Assembly (NCBI RefSeq): GCF_047948215.1
Contig: NC_134461.1
Location: 126,986,512 to 127,050,511, forward strand
Reading direction: 5' to 3'
DNA: 64,000 nucleotides
From: Lycorma delicatula
Lineage: Eukaryota > Arthropoda > Insecta > Hemiptera > Fulgoridae
In this document: in pieces, positions 46,190-56,899 of the stretch
How positions within the stretch are numbered: position 1 is the first letter of the stretch
How the letters are laid out: every line of letters begins with the position of its first letter
The notes under the pieces: model-generated
Database searches by the model: none
What the model was told of the DNA's origin: nothing
The model's input: only the letters and a program-made list of their open reading frames with translations
Made by a program: the position numbers and the translations under genes

Positions 46190-46520
46190 TCGATTTTGTC
46201 ACCTCGGTAACGCGGTAGAGACTGACTTTCTTTTCTTTTTCCTGTTTAGCCTCCGGTAACTACCGTTTAGATAATACTTCAGAGGATGAATGAGGATGAT
46301 ATGTATGAGTGTGAATGAAGTGTAGTCTTGTACATTCTCAGTTCGACCATTCCTGAGATGTGTGGTTAATTGAAACCCAACCACCAAAGAACACCGGTAT
46401 CCACGATCTAGTATTCAAGTCCGTGTAAAAATATCTGGCTTTACTAGGACTCGAACGGTAGAGACTGACTGATATACTGAAAGTCACGGATTTGATTCTC
46501 GATTTGGACACCGGATCACA
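46190..46520 (+). repeat. tRNA-like element split by a SINE insertion
   Basis: The outer element reads CACCTCGGTAACGCGGTAGAG before the insertion. After it comes GATATACTGAAAGTCACGGA followed by TTTGATTCTCGATTTGGACA, giving a tRNA-like head and B box once the inserted DNA is ignored. Confidence 0.55.
46228..46455 (-). repeat. 5'-truncated tRNA-type SINE with perfect 15-bp target-site duplication
   Basis: Same family as 61629-61927, in reverse orientation and lacking the tRNA head. It is flanked by identical CGGTAGAGACTGACT at 46213-46227 and 46456-46470. The perfect duplication points to a recent insertion. The - strand open frame across it (46199-46387) is an artefact of the repeat. Confidence 0.9.
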
Positions 46521-46822
46521 GTTTGTTTAGCCAGGTTTCACATTTAAAAAATAAGAGTAAACTGAGAGTCTCGGGTTCAGTTCTCGGTTTAGAATTAGTA
46601 TTTTCTCAATAATTACATACGTATAATGCTTATGAGAAAACGTAAAGTTGCATTTTTTAAAAATATTTTTAAATTGTTTAATTATTTTTTTAATTTACTA
46701 AAAATCACATCCTATAAAATTTCACACTTTTCACTTTCTATCGCGTGTGTTTTTTTATTTCGATTCTTTTAAATTTATAAGTTAATGTTATTACTACTTT
46801 AGCTCGCATCAACTAATCACCT

Positions 46823-46898
46823 TGCCGGTCGCCGAGGTAGAGTAGTAATGTTTACTCTCTTATCCGAAAGGTCCGGGTTCGTATCCCGGTCAGTCCTG
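46823..46898 (+). repeat. tRNA-like SINE head with intact T-stem
   Basis: GCCGAGGTAGAGTAGT (A-box region), then GTCCGGGTTCGTATCCCGGTC, whose CCGGG/CCCGG arms pair perfectly around the loop. The T-arm sequence is shared with the SINE at 47925-48081. No full cloverleaf was found. Confidence 0.55.
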
Positions 46899-46899
46899 A

Positions 46900-47924
46900 A
46901 ATTTTAATTTACTTCAAAATTTCAGTTCCATACTTCCATACGCAACCTCCAACCTAATATTGTGAATATTTAACAATAATAAATTATCGAATTTAAATAG
47001 CATTATCGTTTCTGCGAGCAGAACAAGAACTCGTCGAGCTGAAGACGAAATTAATTAAAAATTTCGTTAATTAATTTCCGGTTCTTATATCGTTACAAAT
47101 TTTTAACCGTTCTTTGTTCAAAAATAAATTTTGGAATTATTTTTAAAGAAGTTTAAATTTTTTGTATTAAATTTATATTTAATTTTTACGGTTTGATTAC
47201 AGTTAGTGCATTAGTCCATATGTGTAATACTTGTCTGAGTTTTGTGCATTAAAAAAATAATCATTAATTAAAGATTCGATTATAAAAATGTTATTAATTG
47301 CACGCATAATCCTTATAAAAAAATTAATTATTAAATTTAGACGTTACATCAAAAATATTGATCTAATGAAAGTCGGGGGGGGGGGGGGGTCGATTCTCGA
47401 TTTTAAAAATACTTATTTAGGTATCACCTATTAAAAAAAGAATGACAAGTTGAAAGTCGCGATTTCGATTCTCGGTTTCAGCACAAAATTACGTACTTAA
47501 TGTTAATAAATATTAAAAAACGTTAACAATATACTTGAACACTCAGAACACAGTTTTATATTATTTAACAGTATCGTTCAAAAGTACTGTGCATAAAATT
47601 AAAAAAAAAAAAAAGAAGTAAAATAAAAAGGCCGGAGGGTGTGAGAAAGTAATGAACTGAACGGCTTTATTTTATTCAGTATTCAGTCGTTAGTTATGAA
47701 TTTTGTTAAAATGCGCTTTACGCACATGGGCGTGTACGGGACGGCAGCTGCAGTTTAACCTTGGACACAGCTGTTGTTTGATAGAGAAGGTTAATAACCT
47801 CTCATAGCAACAGGATTGTAGACAGCACGTAGCCGAGTTATCTCGCACTAAATTAAACTAATATTTTTAACCGGTTCTTTTTTTTATTAATTTATTTTAC
47901 TCGAATATACAAAGTATCTACATT
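46900..47924. other. non-coding DNA with a G15 tract
   Basis: An uninterrupted run of 15 G lies at 47375-47389, directly before TCGATTCTCGA, a B-box-like scrap. 47640-47860 is GC-richer than the surroundings, without recognised content. Confidence 0.45.
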
Positions 47925-48081
47925 TTTTCTTTTCGTCAGGGCCAACCGTTACGTATTACTTCACAGGATGAGATGAAATGATAATTTTGTCGCGTGTGAA
48001 AATGCCATGCCTGACCGGGATTCGTACCCGGGACCTCAGGATAAAAGGCCAAGACATTACCATTCACGCCACGGATGCCGC
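47925..48081 (-). repeat. tRNA-derived SINE, second family, with full head
   Basis: - strand head GGCATCCGTGGCGTGAATGG, B-box arm CCGGGTACGAATCCCGG, then GTCAGGCATGGCATTTTCAC. It ends in a tail with CCTGTGAAGTAATAC and AAAAGAAAAA. The tail resembles that of the first SINE family (CCTCTGAAGTAATAC). Confidence 0.75.
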
Positions 48082-49035
48082 AAACGTTACTTACTACTCA
48101 CATTTTTTTTACATTATTTTTTTTTCACGTTTGAATTTTGATAAAAATGTAAGATAATGCCAAGCGTAAACGGAAATCGAACCCAGAATTATTTACTGTA
48201 CAAAAGGAAGGAATTCAGATGAAATGTCACCCTCAATGTTTTAACAATATATATGAGTAAGAGTTATATAAAAATAATGTGTGTGTGTGCGCGCGCGCGC
48301 GCGCCCTCCATTATTCTTTAATTACGCAACAGCCTCAAAATTTAACAAAATATTTTTTGTACAACGCGGTTCCATTCTTTTGATTTCATCGACCCAAAAG
48401 TGTAAGGAAGATTATTTTTTTACAGAAATTTTACTGCATTAGAAACTGTCAGGTCAATTGAGGCGGTTAACAGTCAACAGATAATACGTTTTACAATGGC
48501 AACAGGACGCAATTTTCTGTTTATTTTTTTAGTACTACCATTCCGGTTGACAAAAAATGTACATTTCACTTTACTTTATCAGATTAAATGTATCACGTAA
48601 CCGACTTATATCCAAAAGGTTCTGGATACGAATCCCGTTAATTTTTTACGTACGAAAATATTTATCTACCACACTGTCATATTAAAAAAAAACAAAAAAA
48701 AAACAAGAATTTTAAGTTTGGTCATTGAGCCTGTAGTGGTTAAACGAAGAAATAAGCATCGACTTATATAATATAAAAATAGAAATGTGTTAAACAGCGC
48801 CATGTACGGAATCCAGTCAGTTTTCCCTTTCTTATTGGACGTGAATACATTCGCATAAGAAACTATATCGAGTTGCATTCTTTCTTTACTGTCTATCCGA
48901 ACTCGAGATACTAATTTTTATATAAAAATAACAAAATGGCCGACAGGGGGAGAAAGAAGGAAAAATCGTAATTTTTTCAAAGGATATTTTTTGTTTACGA
49001 AAATGTATAGCCAGCCCACCATCTTAGAAACACTA

Positions 49036-49086
<51 letters not shown>

Positions 49087-49339
49087 AAAAACTTTTGAGC
49101 TGACGATGGTTTCAGGGTCTGGAGAATGTGAAATGCGAAAATATGTCGAAATTTTCCGGAATTCTAATCATATATCCATTACAATAAGTAGCTTCCTTAT
49201 AAAATCTACTTAAAACATTAGATTGTCCAAAAATATAATGATAAAATTATTTTGTAATTTGGGGGGTTTTACCCATTTACAACCCCTTAAAATTGGATAA
49301 TTCATTCGGTTAAAAATCATTTCGAATGGACTTACATGC
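48082..49339. other. non-coding DNA with microsatellites
   Basis: A TG/CG microsatellite lies at 48278-48304 and a long TA tract at about 49034-49080. No coding signal. Confidence 0.6.
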
Positions 49340-49470
49340 AAGTGGAGATTCATTTTCATTTTCAAGTTGAATAACACTGTGTGGCCAAATATGAAGCACA
49401 AGTGATCCCATACGTTACCGTACGTAATGCGTAGTGTTTTACCTCCTGATCTGGGGTGAAACTGTGACTG
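49340..49470 (-). pseudogene. BEL/Pao reverse transcriptase scrap
   Basis: - strand frames give HYALRTVTYGITCASYLATQ, the TVTYGxxxAPYLA block of BEL/Pao RT. The same region is at about 29858-29925 in the larger BEL/Pao element, and the two align by eye. Confidence 0.55.
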
Positions 49471-49686
49471 GGTATATCATTGATACACATGGTCTGGTGA
49501 AAAAAAAATTGTTAATCTATTGTGGGCTACTGCAATAACACTGCCATATATGCCTGGCGCTGAAAGTGTTAAATATAATTTCATCCTGATTTTATAAAAT
49601 TAGGCCAAATATTTAAAAGCTTGGGGCGGTTCAATTCATTTGTATTTAAAGGAAATACCGTGTCTTTTTTGTTTCATGTAATTATT

Positions 49687-51235
49687 ATTGCTTCATCAAT
49701 CTCTTCGAATACACACTCTACCTCATCATCATCATGGGCGCTTGTAGGCATATAGACGTTAACAATCGTTGTCGGTTTAGGTTTTGATTTTATCCTTATT
49801 ACAATGATTCTATCGCTATGAGTTTTGAAATACTCCACTCTCCTCTCTATCTTCTTGTTCATCACGAAACCTACTCCTGCCTGCCCATTATTTGACGCTG
49901 AGTTAATTACTCTAAAATCACCTGACCAAAAGTCGCCTTCCTCTTCCCACCGAACCTCACTAATTCCTACTATATCCACATTTGTCCTACCCATTTCCCT
50001 TTTTAAATTTTCTAGCCTACCAACCTTTTTCAAGCTTCTAACATTCCACGCTCCGACTCGTAGAATGTTATTTTTTAATTTTTGGTGACCCCTTCCTTAG
50101 TAGTCCCCACCCGGAGATCCGAACGGGGGACTATTTTACCTCCGGAATATTTTACCAAGGAAGGCGTCTCCATTATTGCTATGTGAAAATGCAGAGAGCC
50201 ACATTTTCTTGGAAAAAAAGAAGCAGCTGTAGTTTTCCATTGCTTTCAGCTGCGCAATACTCAGAGGACTGAGTGATGTTGATACGGGCGTTTAAGTCGT
50301 CCTGACTCACGCCCCTAACAACTACTGAAAGAGCTGCTGCCCTCTTTCAGGAATCATTCCTTAGTCTGGTTCTCAACAGATACCTCTCCGATATGGTTGC
50401 ACCTTCGGTCCAGCTACTCTGTATCCCTGAGCACTCAAGCCCCCTCACCGACGGCAAGGTCTCATGATTCATAGAGGAGGAAGAAGAGATTGATGAAGCA
50501 ATTAAACACGTAAAAGGAGATGAAAATTTAATAATAGTTGGAGATTGAAATGCAAGCATTGGAAAAGGCAAGGAAGGAAATATAGTGGGTGAATACGGGC
50601 TGGGCAAAAGGAATGAAAGAGGGGACCGACTTATAGAATTTTGCACGAAGTATAATTTAGTAATTGCCAACACCCAATTTAAAAATCATAATAGAAGAAT
50701 ATACACTTGGAAAAAGCCAGGCGATACTGCAAGGTATCAGATAGATTATATCATGGTTAAGCAAAGATTTAGAAATCAACTCGTTGACTGCAAAACTTAC
50801 CCTGGAGCAGACATTGATAGCGACCATAATTTGGTGATAATGAAATGCAGATTGGGGTTTAAAAACCTGAAGAAAAGGTGTCAGATGAATCGGTGGAATT
50901 TAGAGAAGCTTGAGGAAGAGGAGGTAGGTTTTTGAGGAGGACATCGCAAGAGGTCTGAGTAAAAAAGATAAGGTAGAAAATGTAGAAGAAGAATGGGAGA
51001 ATGTTAAAAAGGAAATTCTTAAATCAGCAGAAGCAAACTTAGGCGGAATAAAGAGAACTGGTAGAAAACCTTGGGTTTCAGACGATATTTTGCAGCTGAT
51101 GGATGAACGTAGAAAATATAAGAATGCTAGCGATGAAGAAAGTAAAAGGAACTATCGGCAATTAAGAAATGCTATAAACAGGAAGTGCAAACTGGCGAAA
51201 GAAGAGTGGATTAAAGAAAAGTGTTCAGAAGGAGT
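49687..51235 (+). mobile_element. RTE-like LINE with inverted 5' part (twin-priming structure)
   Basis: The left segment (49687 to about 50468) is on the - strand. It holds the element's 5' UTR-like leader and the start of an APE endonuclease (SKKVGRLENLKREMGRTNVD, then ISEVRWEEEGDF and GVGFVMNKK), ending at FEEIDEAI. The right segment (about 50470-51235, + strand) restarts at EEEIDEAIKHVKGDENLIIV and continues with RGDRLIEFCTKYNLVIANTQ, YQIDYIMVKQRF and the DSDHNLV catalytic block. The same 20 bases (GAAGAGATTGATGAAGCAAT) occur at the inner end of both segments. One TGA replaces the residue after VGD. It is cut at 51236 by other DNA, so the RT is missing. Confidence 0.8.
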
Positions 51236-51800
51236 ATATCTCTCCTGTCTGCCCTTACGGCGGGCAGACATCTAACCCTTAATAGAGTTATATCGCGCTC
51301 AGACTAGTAAATCCCAATCTATTTTCTACTGACTGAGATAGCTCTGGGACGCAACGCCCTAGAGCAATCCATCCAACCACATTTCCTTAATTCAAACCAG
51401 GTTAAATTGAGGTGAATTAAGTAAATGACAAAGTGTAAGCCCAAAAATCGCCTCCAACGTACTCTCCTAAACAGAGGACGCCCACCTAAATAAAGGATTT
51501 CAGCCTACTCTAGGCTGAAATGGAGTGCGTCATGGAAGATAAGCTGATTAGCACATCGTTCCATCGGGCCCCTACCGACTGGATCGGAACGCAATCCAAA
51601 CGAATAAATGCCAACCATTATTAATAACCGCCAGTCCATTAGAATCACCCAGCAGCAAAGGACGTAAGTCCGTATACTGCGAAAAGTAGGAGGGTATTGC
51701 ACCCTCCGACATCCTTGCGTTCCGTTCCAGCTGTTGCCGCCCTGGACGTGGAACGTAGGTGTTGTGTTCCGGACGTGGGGATTATTTACCTTAGGGCATC
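51236..51800 (-). repeat. GC-rich repeat segment of unknown class inside or after the LINE
   Basis: Clearly GC-richer than its surroundings. At the left edge TGTCTGCCC and GGGCAGACA (51246-51270) form a 9-bp-arm hairpin. The text is reminiscent of an untranslated leader of a non-LTR element on the - strand, but no protein motif was found. Confidence 0.35.
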
Positions 51801-52287
51801 ATTGTTATAAATGCGTAATTAATGACAAATTAGTAAGGGTATTTGGTAGTTTATTTTGTTCTTTCTAATTTCATATCGATTTATAATACCTAAAGAGGAA
51901 GTAAAAAAAATATTTTTTTAAAAAAACATTCTTACTTTGACTTTTACTTTCGCATTTATACGGAAGGGAAAGTATGGTGATCGGTTAAAATTGTGCATAT
52001 CCGGTTTTCACCGAATCCTAACGAATTGACCCCTAAGGACCTCAGAAATCCGAAAAATGGCATCGAAATTTCCACGACAAAATGTGCGTACGTATGTATG
52101 TATGTATGTTTGTTGGCGTGTAAATCGCCTTAAATCTGCAGAAATACTTGACCAATTTTCACAAAATTAGAGCTATAATACTTTTATGGTAGAGGCACTG
52201 ACGCTATTAAATTTTCAATTCAAAAGTCAGGGGGTGGGGGATACATAGGGAAAAATGAAATCGTTTCTAGATTTACGTAATTAAGGT
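51801..52287. other. repeat-like DNA without coding
   Basis: Includes a GTAT/TGTA microsatellite around 52085-52110 and text such as GGAAAGTATGGTGATCGG that looks like an interspersed repeat. Confidence 0.35.
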
Positions 52288-52575
52288 TACATTTTTTTTT
52301 AATAATTTTGTGAATGTTAATAAACTTTTATATAAAAAAAAAGATGTTTTACTAAATTTATATGGCCAAACCTAAAAATGGTTTTAATTTTGAAGAGTTA
52401 CAGAAGGCACGGATGATTTTTGTTGCAGTTTGTTTTTTTAATAATTTTTTGAATAGTAATAAAGTAAACACATTTATAAAACAATTCTTTTCAAAATTTC
52501 ACCCCCACTCCTAAAAATAGAAATAATTTTGAAACGTTGTAGAAGGCAGTACAGTGGGTCTTTATCGTTGCGGTT
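52288..52575 (+). repeat. two tandem copies of a roughly 145-bp unit
   Basis: Both units begin TTTTTTTTAATAATTTT(G)TGAATAGTAATAAA-like, continue with AAAAATGG/AAAAATAG and AATTTTGAA, and end TAGAAGGCA-like. The copies are at about 52288-52432 and 52433-52575. Confidence 0.6.
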
Positions 52576-54609
52576 TTTTCTATTAGCATCTCGTTGGGTC
52601 CACAAATTTGTTCCCCTACCAAAGCGGGGTCTTAACCTAGTCCCTCCTTACACACCGCACATCCCACTCAGCGGCCGTACTACAGCTTTAGTCATCTGCT
52701 GAGGGGTAGAATTAAGTAAATGATCAATGAAAATGAATAAATGGTAGAATTAATTAATTAAATAAATGAATCCGTCCATAAACTTTTGCTTCTTTACAAA
52801 GTGTTATACAAGATCTAAGGGTGAATTGCTTTCTTAGAAAAGCTAAGCCTCCTATTTCTGTTCCTAATCAGTCGATCGATCAGACGGTTGCAATTTTTAA
52901 GAAAGCAGTATTCTAATGAGGACTAAATTACTTGTACTAAATAAAAATATAAATATATAATTTATTAGACCAAACCTGAGAAATAATATCAGCAGAAGCG
53001 ACTGCATCGGCAAAGCCGATTAACAATTTGCTCTTTGAGATCTCTTAACATCAAATTAATGCCATGAGGTACACTGTTCATCAATTCAACATTAACTCAA
53101 GTCCTAAAATAATAATAACACTAATCAAAATTTCTACGGTATAAATTTGATAATTTCAAAATTACAAAACCCAGGATACAAATAAAACAAAATAATTTTG
53201 ATTGCACCGGATTCACTTACAAATAAAATACTATTAATGACAATAAATTAAATTTTTTACGATAATAAATCGGAGCGGAATAGTTAAGAGCTCTTGTAAA
53301 AGGTATAAAGACAAATTATTTTCTCTTAATGGAAAACTTGCACAAATAAGCGGACATTCATCCCAGGACAAAAAATATTATTTAAGTCTTTCATACATAT
53401 CAATAAATATATAGATAGTAATATCCATCGATAGTAAAATTCCAATATATTTCATATTTAATCATTTCAAAATCGCTCAAAAATGTTAATTTTCTTTATA
53501 CATACTACAACCGATGGAGATAATAGAACACCATGAGAGTACCGTAATATACTAGCTAGAAAATCTGAAATTTTGAAGTTAGCTGTAGAAAGAATGTTTG
53601 TGTGAAATCTTCGGTGTTAAAGGAAGGCGCCGGGATCGCGATTCCGCGAATCGGTTAATTTTTTAGTTGAAGGTTGTAAGTTACGGTAGGCGGTCGTGGT
53701 TGGAAGAGGCCAGAAGACCAAAATTGATGAACCAACTGCCGCCTTAATGAAGTACTTTGGTTAGGTTTAATTATTCTAAATCTTTTGTTTTACCGGTTCA
53801 ATTAAATAAATAATAGTCTTTATTATTTTATATTGCAAATTTATTTTCTTATAATATCTGAACTTTTAGTAACATTATATATACCGATATTGTATTAAGA
53901 AACGTTGAATCACTGACGATTGGCAGAAGACTGACTATTCTAGCGGGGAGACCCAGCGTAAAGTAAAGCTTCGCTTTCAGCGTCGAGGGAGCCGAGTGCA
54001 GCCGTCCGAAGGACTTTTAAAATTTAAAAGGCCTTCTTTAATTAAAATCTAAAGTTCCTCATTAATAATAAAATTTAAAGAACGTGAAATGAAACCTGGG
54101 TAGCAGGTTGTATAAATACACTAATGGAAATGTCTGTCGATGCGTTTACATCGGTGGCATCCTGACAGAGACCAAACCGATGACTGTGTCTTGTTATGAC
54201 TGGGTCTAAAAGACATCTAGGACTCTAGAATAGCCTATCAGAGCTAGGAACGGAGAGAGTGGTGTGGCGACCTGAATCGTCAAAAGATCTTCCCCTACGG
54301 GATTCAGGATGTCTGTAACTTTATTTATCGATTTAAAGTTTAATTATAAATGAACTAAGCCTACATTCAACGAATTATCTGCATCTGAGTTAACCGTTCA
54401 TCGCTTTTTGATATTATTTAAACTCCCTTTAACAGAATTCTTCTGGATCGCCTTGAAGTAGAAAGATTATTTTCTCCATATTATTTGTACATTTACAAAC
54501 TCACTGTATGCCAGAACTATATAACCGTAAAAGAAAATAGAAATACAAAACACCAATCGACACGTGGATAATACTCAACAATTTATTACAATATACGTTT
54601 ATTTACCGA
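52576..54609. other. mixed-composition non-coding DNA, class unknown
   Basis: GC-richer islands lie at 52600-52690, 53620-53750 and 53930-54020. A stem CCTGAATC/GATTCAGG spans about 54270-54307. No protein or RNA family recognised. It may be one or several old transposon untranslated regions. Confidence 0.3.
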
Positions 54610-54660
54610 AAATATTTGAAAACTTGAATATTTGAAAAAATATTTGAATATTTGAAAAAA
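54610..54660. repeat. short minisatellite (AATATTTGAAAA units)
   Basis: Three to four imperfect copies of GAATATTTGAAAAAAT in a row. Confidence 0.7.
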
Positions 54661-54749
54661 GTAATGTTATGATATATTTCTAAACTACAGGTAAACATTT
54701 TTTTTCTTAAAATATTTTAATATATTTTCTCATATTTTATTTTTTTTTT

Positions 54750-55040
54750 CTTTTTCTGTTCAGCCTCCTTAACCACCGTAAGGTATTACTTCAGAGGATG
54801 AATGAGGATGAAATGTGTGAATGTAAATGAAGTTTAGTCTTGTACATTCTCCGGTCGACTGTTTCTGAGAAGTGCGGTTAATTGAAATCCTACCATCAAA
54901 GAACACCGGTATCCACTATCTAGTATTCAAATCCGTATAAAAGTAACTGCCTTTACTAGAATTTGAACCTTAGAACTCACGACTTTGAAATCAGCTGATT
55001 TGCGATGACGACTTCACCCCTAGACCAACCCGGTGGATTA
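54750..55040 (-). repeat. full-length tRNA-derived SINE (first family)
   Basis: Head at 55040 (CCACCGGGTTGGTCTAG on the - strand), then the AATCAGCTGATTT palindrome and the CACCGGTGTT region, here read in reverse. The tail has CCTCTGAAGTAATAC and ends in A-rich DNA. Possible 10-bp target duplication TTAATATATT at 54717-54726 and 55044-55053. Confidence 0.85.
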
Positions 55041-56040
55041 CCGTTAATATATTGGAAGCAGAAAAAATAAAGTTATAAAGAAATGCATTTTTCATCGACG
55101 TAACAGGATAGGTAAATAAATATTTATCCACATCTGTTTATGGAATATTCTATCACCTTGAAATTACAATCGCAACTCTTCAGTTCATAGAAGCTTCTGT
55201 GCGTCCGCGCGCGCGTATGTGAAAAATTTATATATGATAAATTCATTTATCTAACGGTCGAAAGTAACCTGACGCGACACGAGTTAAAAAAGTCGCTCTG
55301 AATAAAACGCAGCCAACTTAAGAAAAATAATTTCTACAAGAAAACATAACAGGTTTACAAGGAAAAGTAAAGACTGGAATAAATGGCTTCCCTTTCACTT
55401 ATTTACGGAACTGAATATACGATTGTATATCAACATACGAAGCCCACCAAAATGTAGATAATATTCAGCACTGTAAGAGCTTCATATAGTGAATATTATT
55501 ACTCTCAGAGAAAGCAATTCTGACCGTTAGTATCCGAGGTATTTCAGATAACAGTAAATTTATGTGGCCGTTGTAAAACAAGATATCCCGTATTAATGCA
55601 CTCTCTCTCTCGCCACTACATCATTCTCTCTCGCAGTGATTTTATTAATCCGACTCTCAATTACACAGTTCCGCGTTTTATTTATTGTAAAATACGCGTA
55701 GTTTTATTGTAAAATTCAATTGTTATCTGAATGAATTATTAATAATAGCTAAAAAAAAGTCCTTCATTGGAAATCGGAACAAGTAAATCTATTCAAAATA
55801 AATATATTTTGTGATTAACATCTATCAAACTCTCGATTATTCGTATCTGCATTTTCAAAAACTTAGCTAGTAATTCAAAATGTATAATTATAGGTAGTAT
55901 ATTATCCGCTAAATCCGATGGTAGATAAAGAGTTTTGAAACTAGCACCGCGCCTAATCATCTTTCTCAGACTCCATTACTGAAGCAAATACACTTCTTGC
56001 GATTGAATTGTTGCGAGTATCATTGAGAAGGTATAAAATT
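55041..56040. other. non-coding DNA
   Basis: A short CG microsatellite lies near 55203-55215 and a CTCT-rich stretch near 55600-55640. No coding feature. Confidence 0.45.
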
Positions 56041-56095
56041 TATTTACGGATTCGACAATACATGTTCTACTGTTCTACCACTGAGCTACCTCCAT
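56041..56095 (-). repeat. tRNA-like fragment with perfect A box
   Basis: The - strand reads GGAGGTAGCTCAGTGGTAGA, a textbook tRNA 5' half and A box, then GTCGAATCC, a partial B box. The anticodon and T arms are shortened and the 3' acceptor strand is missing, so it is a tRNA-derived relic. A TA microsatellite follows at 56108-56131. Confidence 0.55.
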
Positions 56096-56619
56096 CACTT
56101 CTCTCTATGTGCATATATATATATATATATATTTAAAATAAAATATATATTTTAATTCAAAACTTTTCGAATTGAAGAGAAAAGCGCTACTACTATCCCG
56201 CCATGAAATGTGTGTGTGTGTATTAAGACAAAAATAAAAGAATTTGTTAATTAATTTAGATGGGTCAATTGAGTATTTGTTTTAGTAGCGAAAGACAATA
56301 ACAATTTTTTTGATGCACAGTCTGGCAACGTCTTGTTGCTAACTACGGTTGCTATCCAAGTCAACTTTCCCTTCCTCTCTTCACTACATACAAGCGTTCA
56401 AGGTTAGACAGTTTACCACTATTGCATCCCTTAAAGCAGTGTTATGTATATTACTATATTTTATAAAATAATTAAACCGAACCAAAAATATAAAATTAAT
56501 TTGCAAACACTACAAACGCTTTCATAACTTGTTATTGGAATAATCTTGTTATTTTAAATCGCATTAAAACACTTAATTATTATAGGGATTTTAATTATAC
56601 AATTCTTTACTATTAACAG
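56096..56619. other. non-coding DNA
   Basis: TA and TG microsatellites; nothing else recognised. Confidence 0.4.
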
Positions 56620-56790
56620 AGCACTTGGGCTCCTTCCGAACACGCTTGCAATTAGCACAAGTCAGACCGTCTGACTTTTGCTGACCCTTGCCACCACAAT
56701 GAGCACAGACAGCAGGATAACTACAGAACTTAGCCCTGTGACCTCACTTGCAGCACTTGAAGCACCACTGGACATCTAAAAACTTTGGAA
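56620..56790 (-). pseudogene. LINE ORF1 zinc-knuckle fragment
   Basis: The - strand reads VPKFLDVQWCFKCCK, a stop, then GHRAKFCSYPAVCAHCGG, then GLTCANCKRVRKEPKCS. The CCHC knuckles have the C-x2-C-x4-H-x4-C form typical of ORF1 (gag-like) proteins of jockey/R1-type LINEs. One stop and no remaining flanking ORF. Confidence 0.65.
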
Positions 56791-56799
56791 CGGTCTGGT

Positions 56800-56880
56800 T
56801 GAACCAGAATTCAAACCTAGAACCATTTTAATAAAAACTATCGATGATACCGCTAAGCCACAGACGTTTGCATTGTGCAG
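56800..56880 (-). repeat. tRNA-like relic
   Basis: - strand CTGTGGCTTAGCGGTATC (A-box region) and GGTTTGAATTCTGGTTC (B-box region). Directly beside the LINE ORF1 fragment. Confidence 0.45.
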
Positions 56881-56899
56881 CGCTGTACTACAGATTTAT

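Noticed and set aside
46199..46387. 62-codon - strand open frame (QLTTHLRNGRTENVQDYTSF)
   Set aside because: It is the translation of a SINE; the same peptide would come from other copies of that repeat.
50347..50673. 108-codon - strand open frame rich in Ser and Pro
   Set aside because: Antisense to the endonuclease and covering the LINE leader; a shadow.
56041..56095. Possible functional tRNA gene on the - strand
   Set aside because: The A box is perfect, but the anticodon and T arms are too short and the acceptor stem cannot close.
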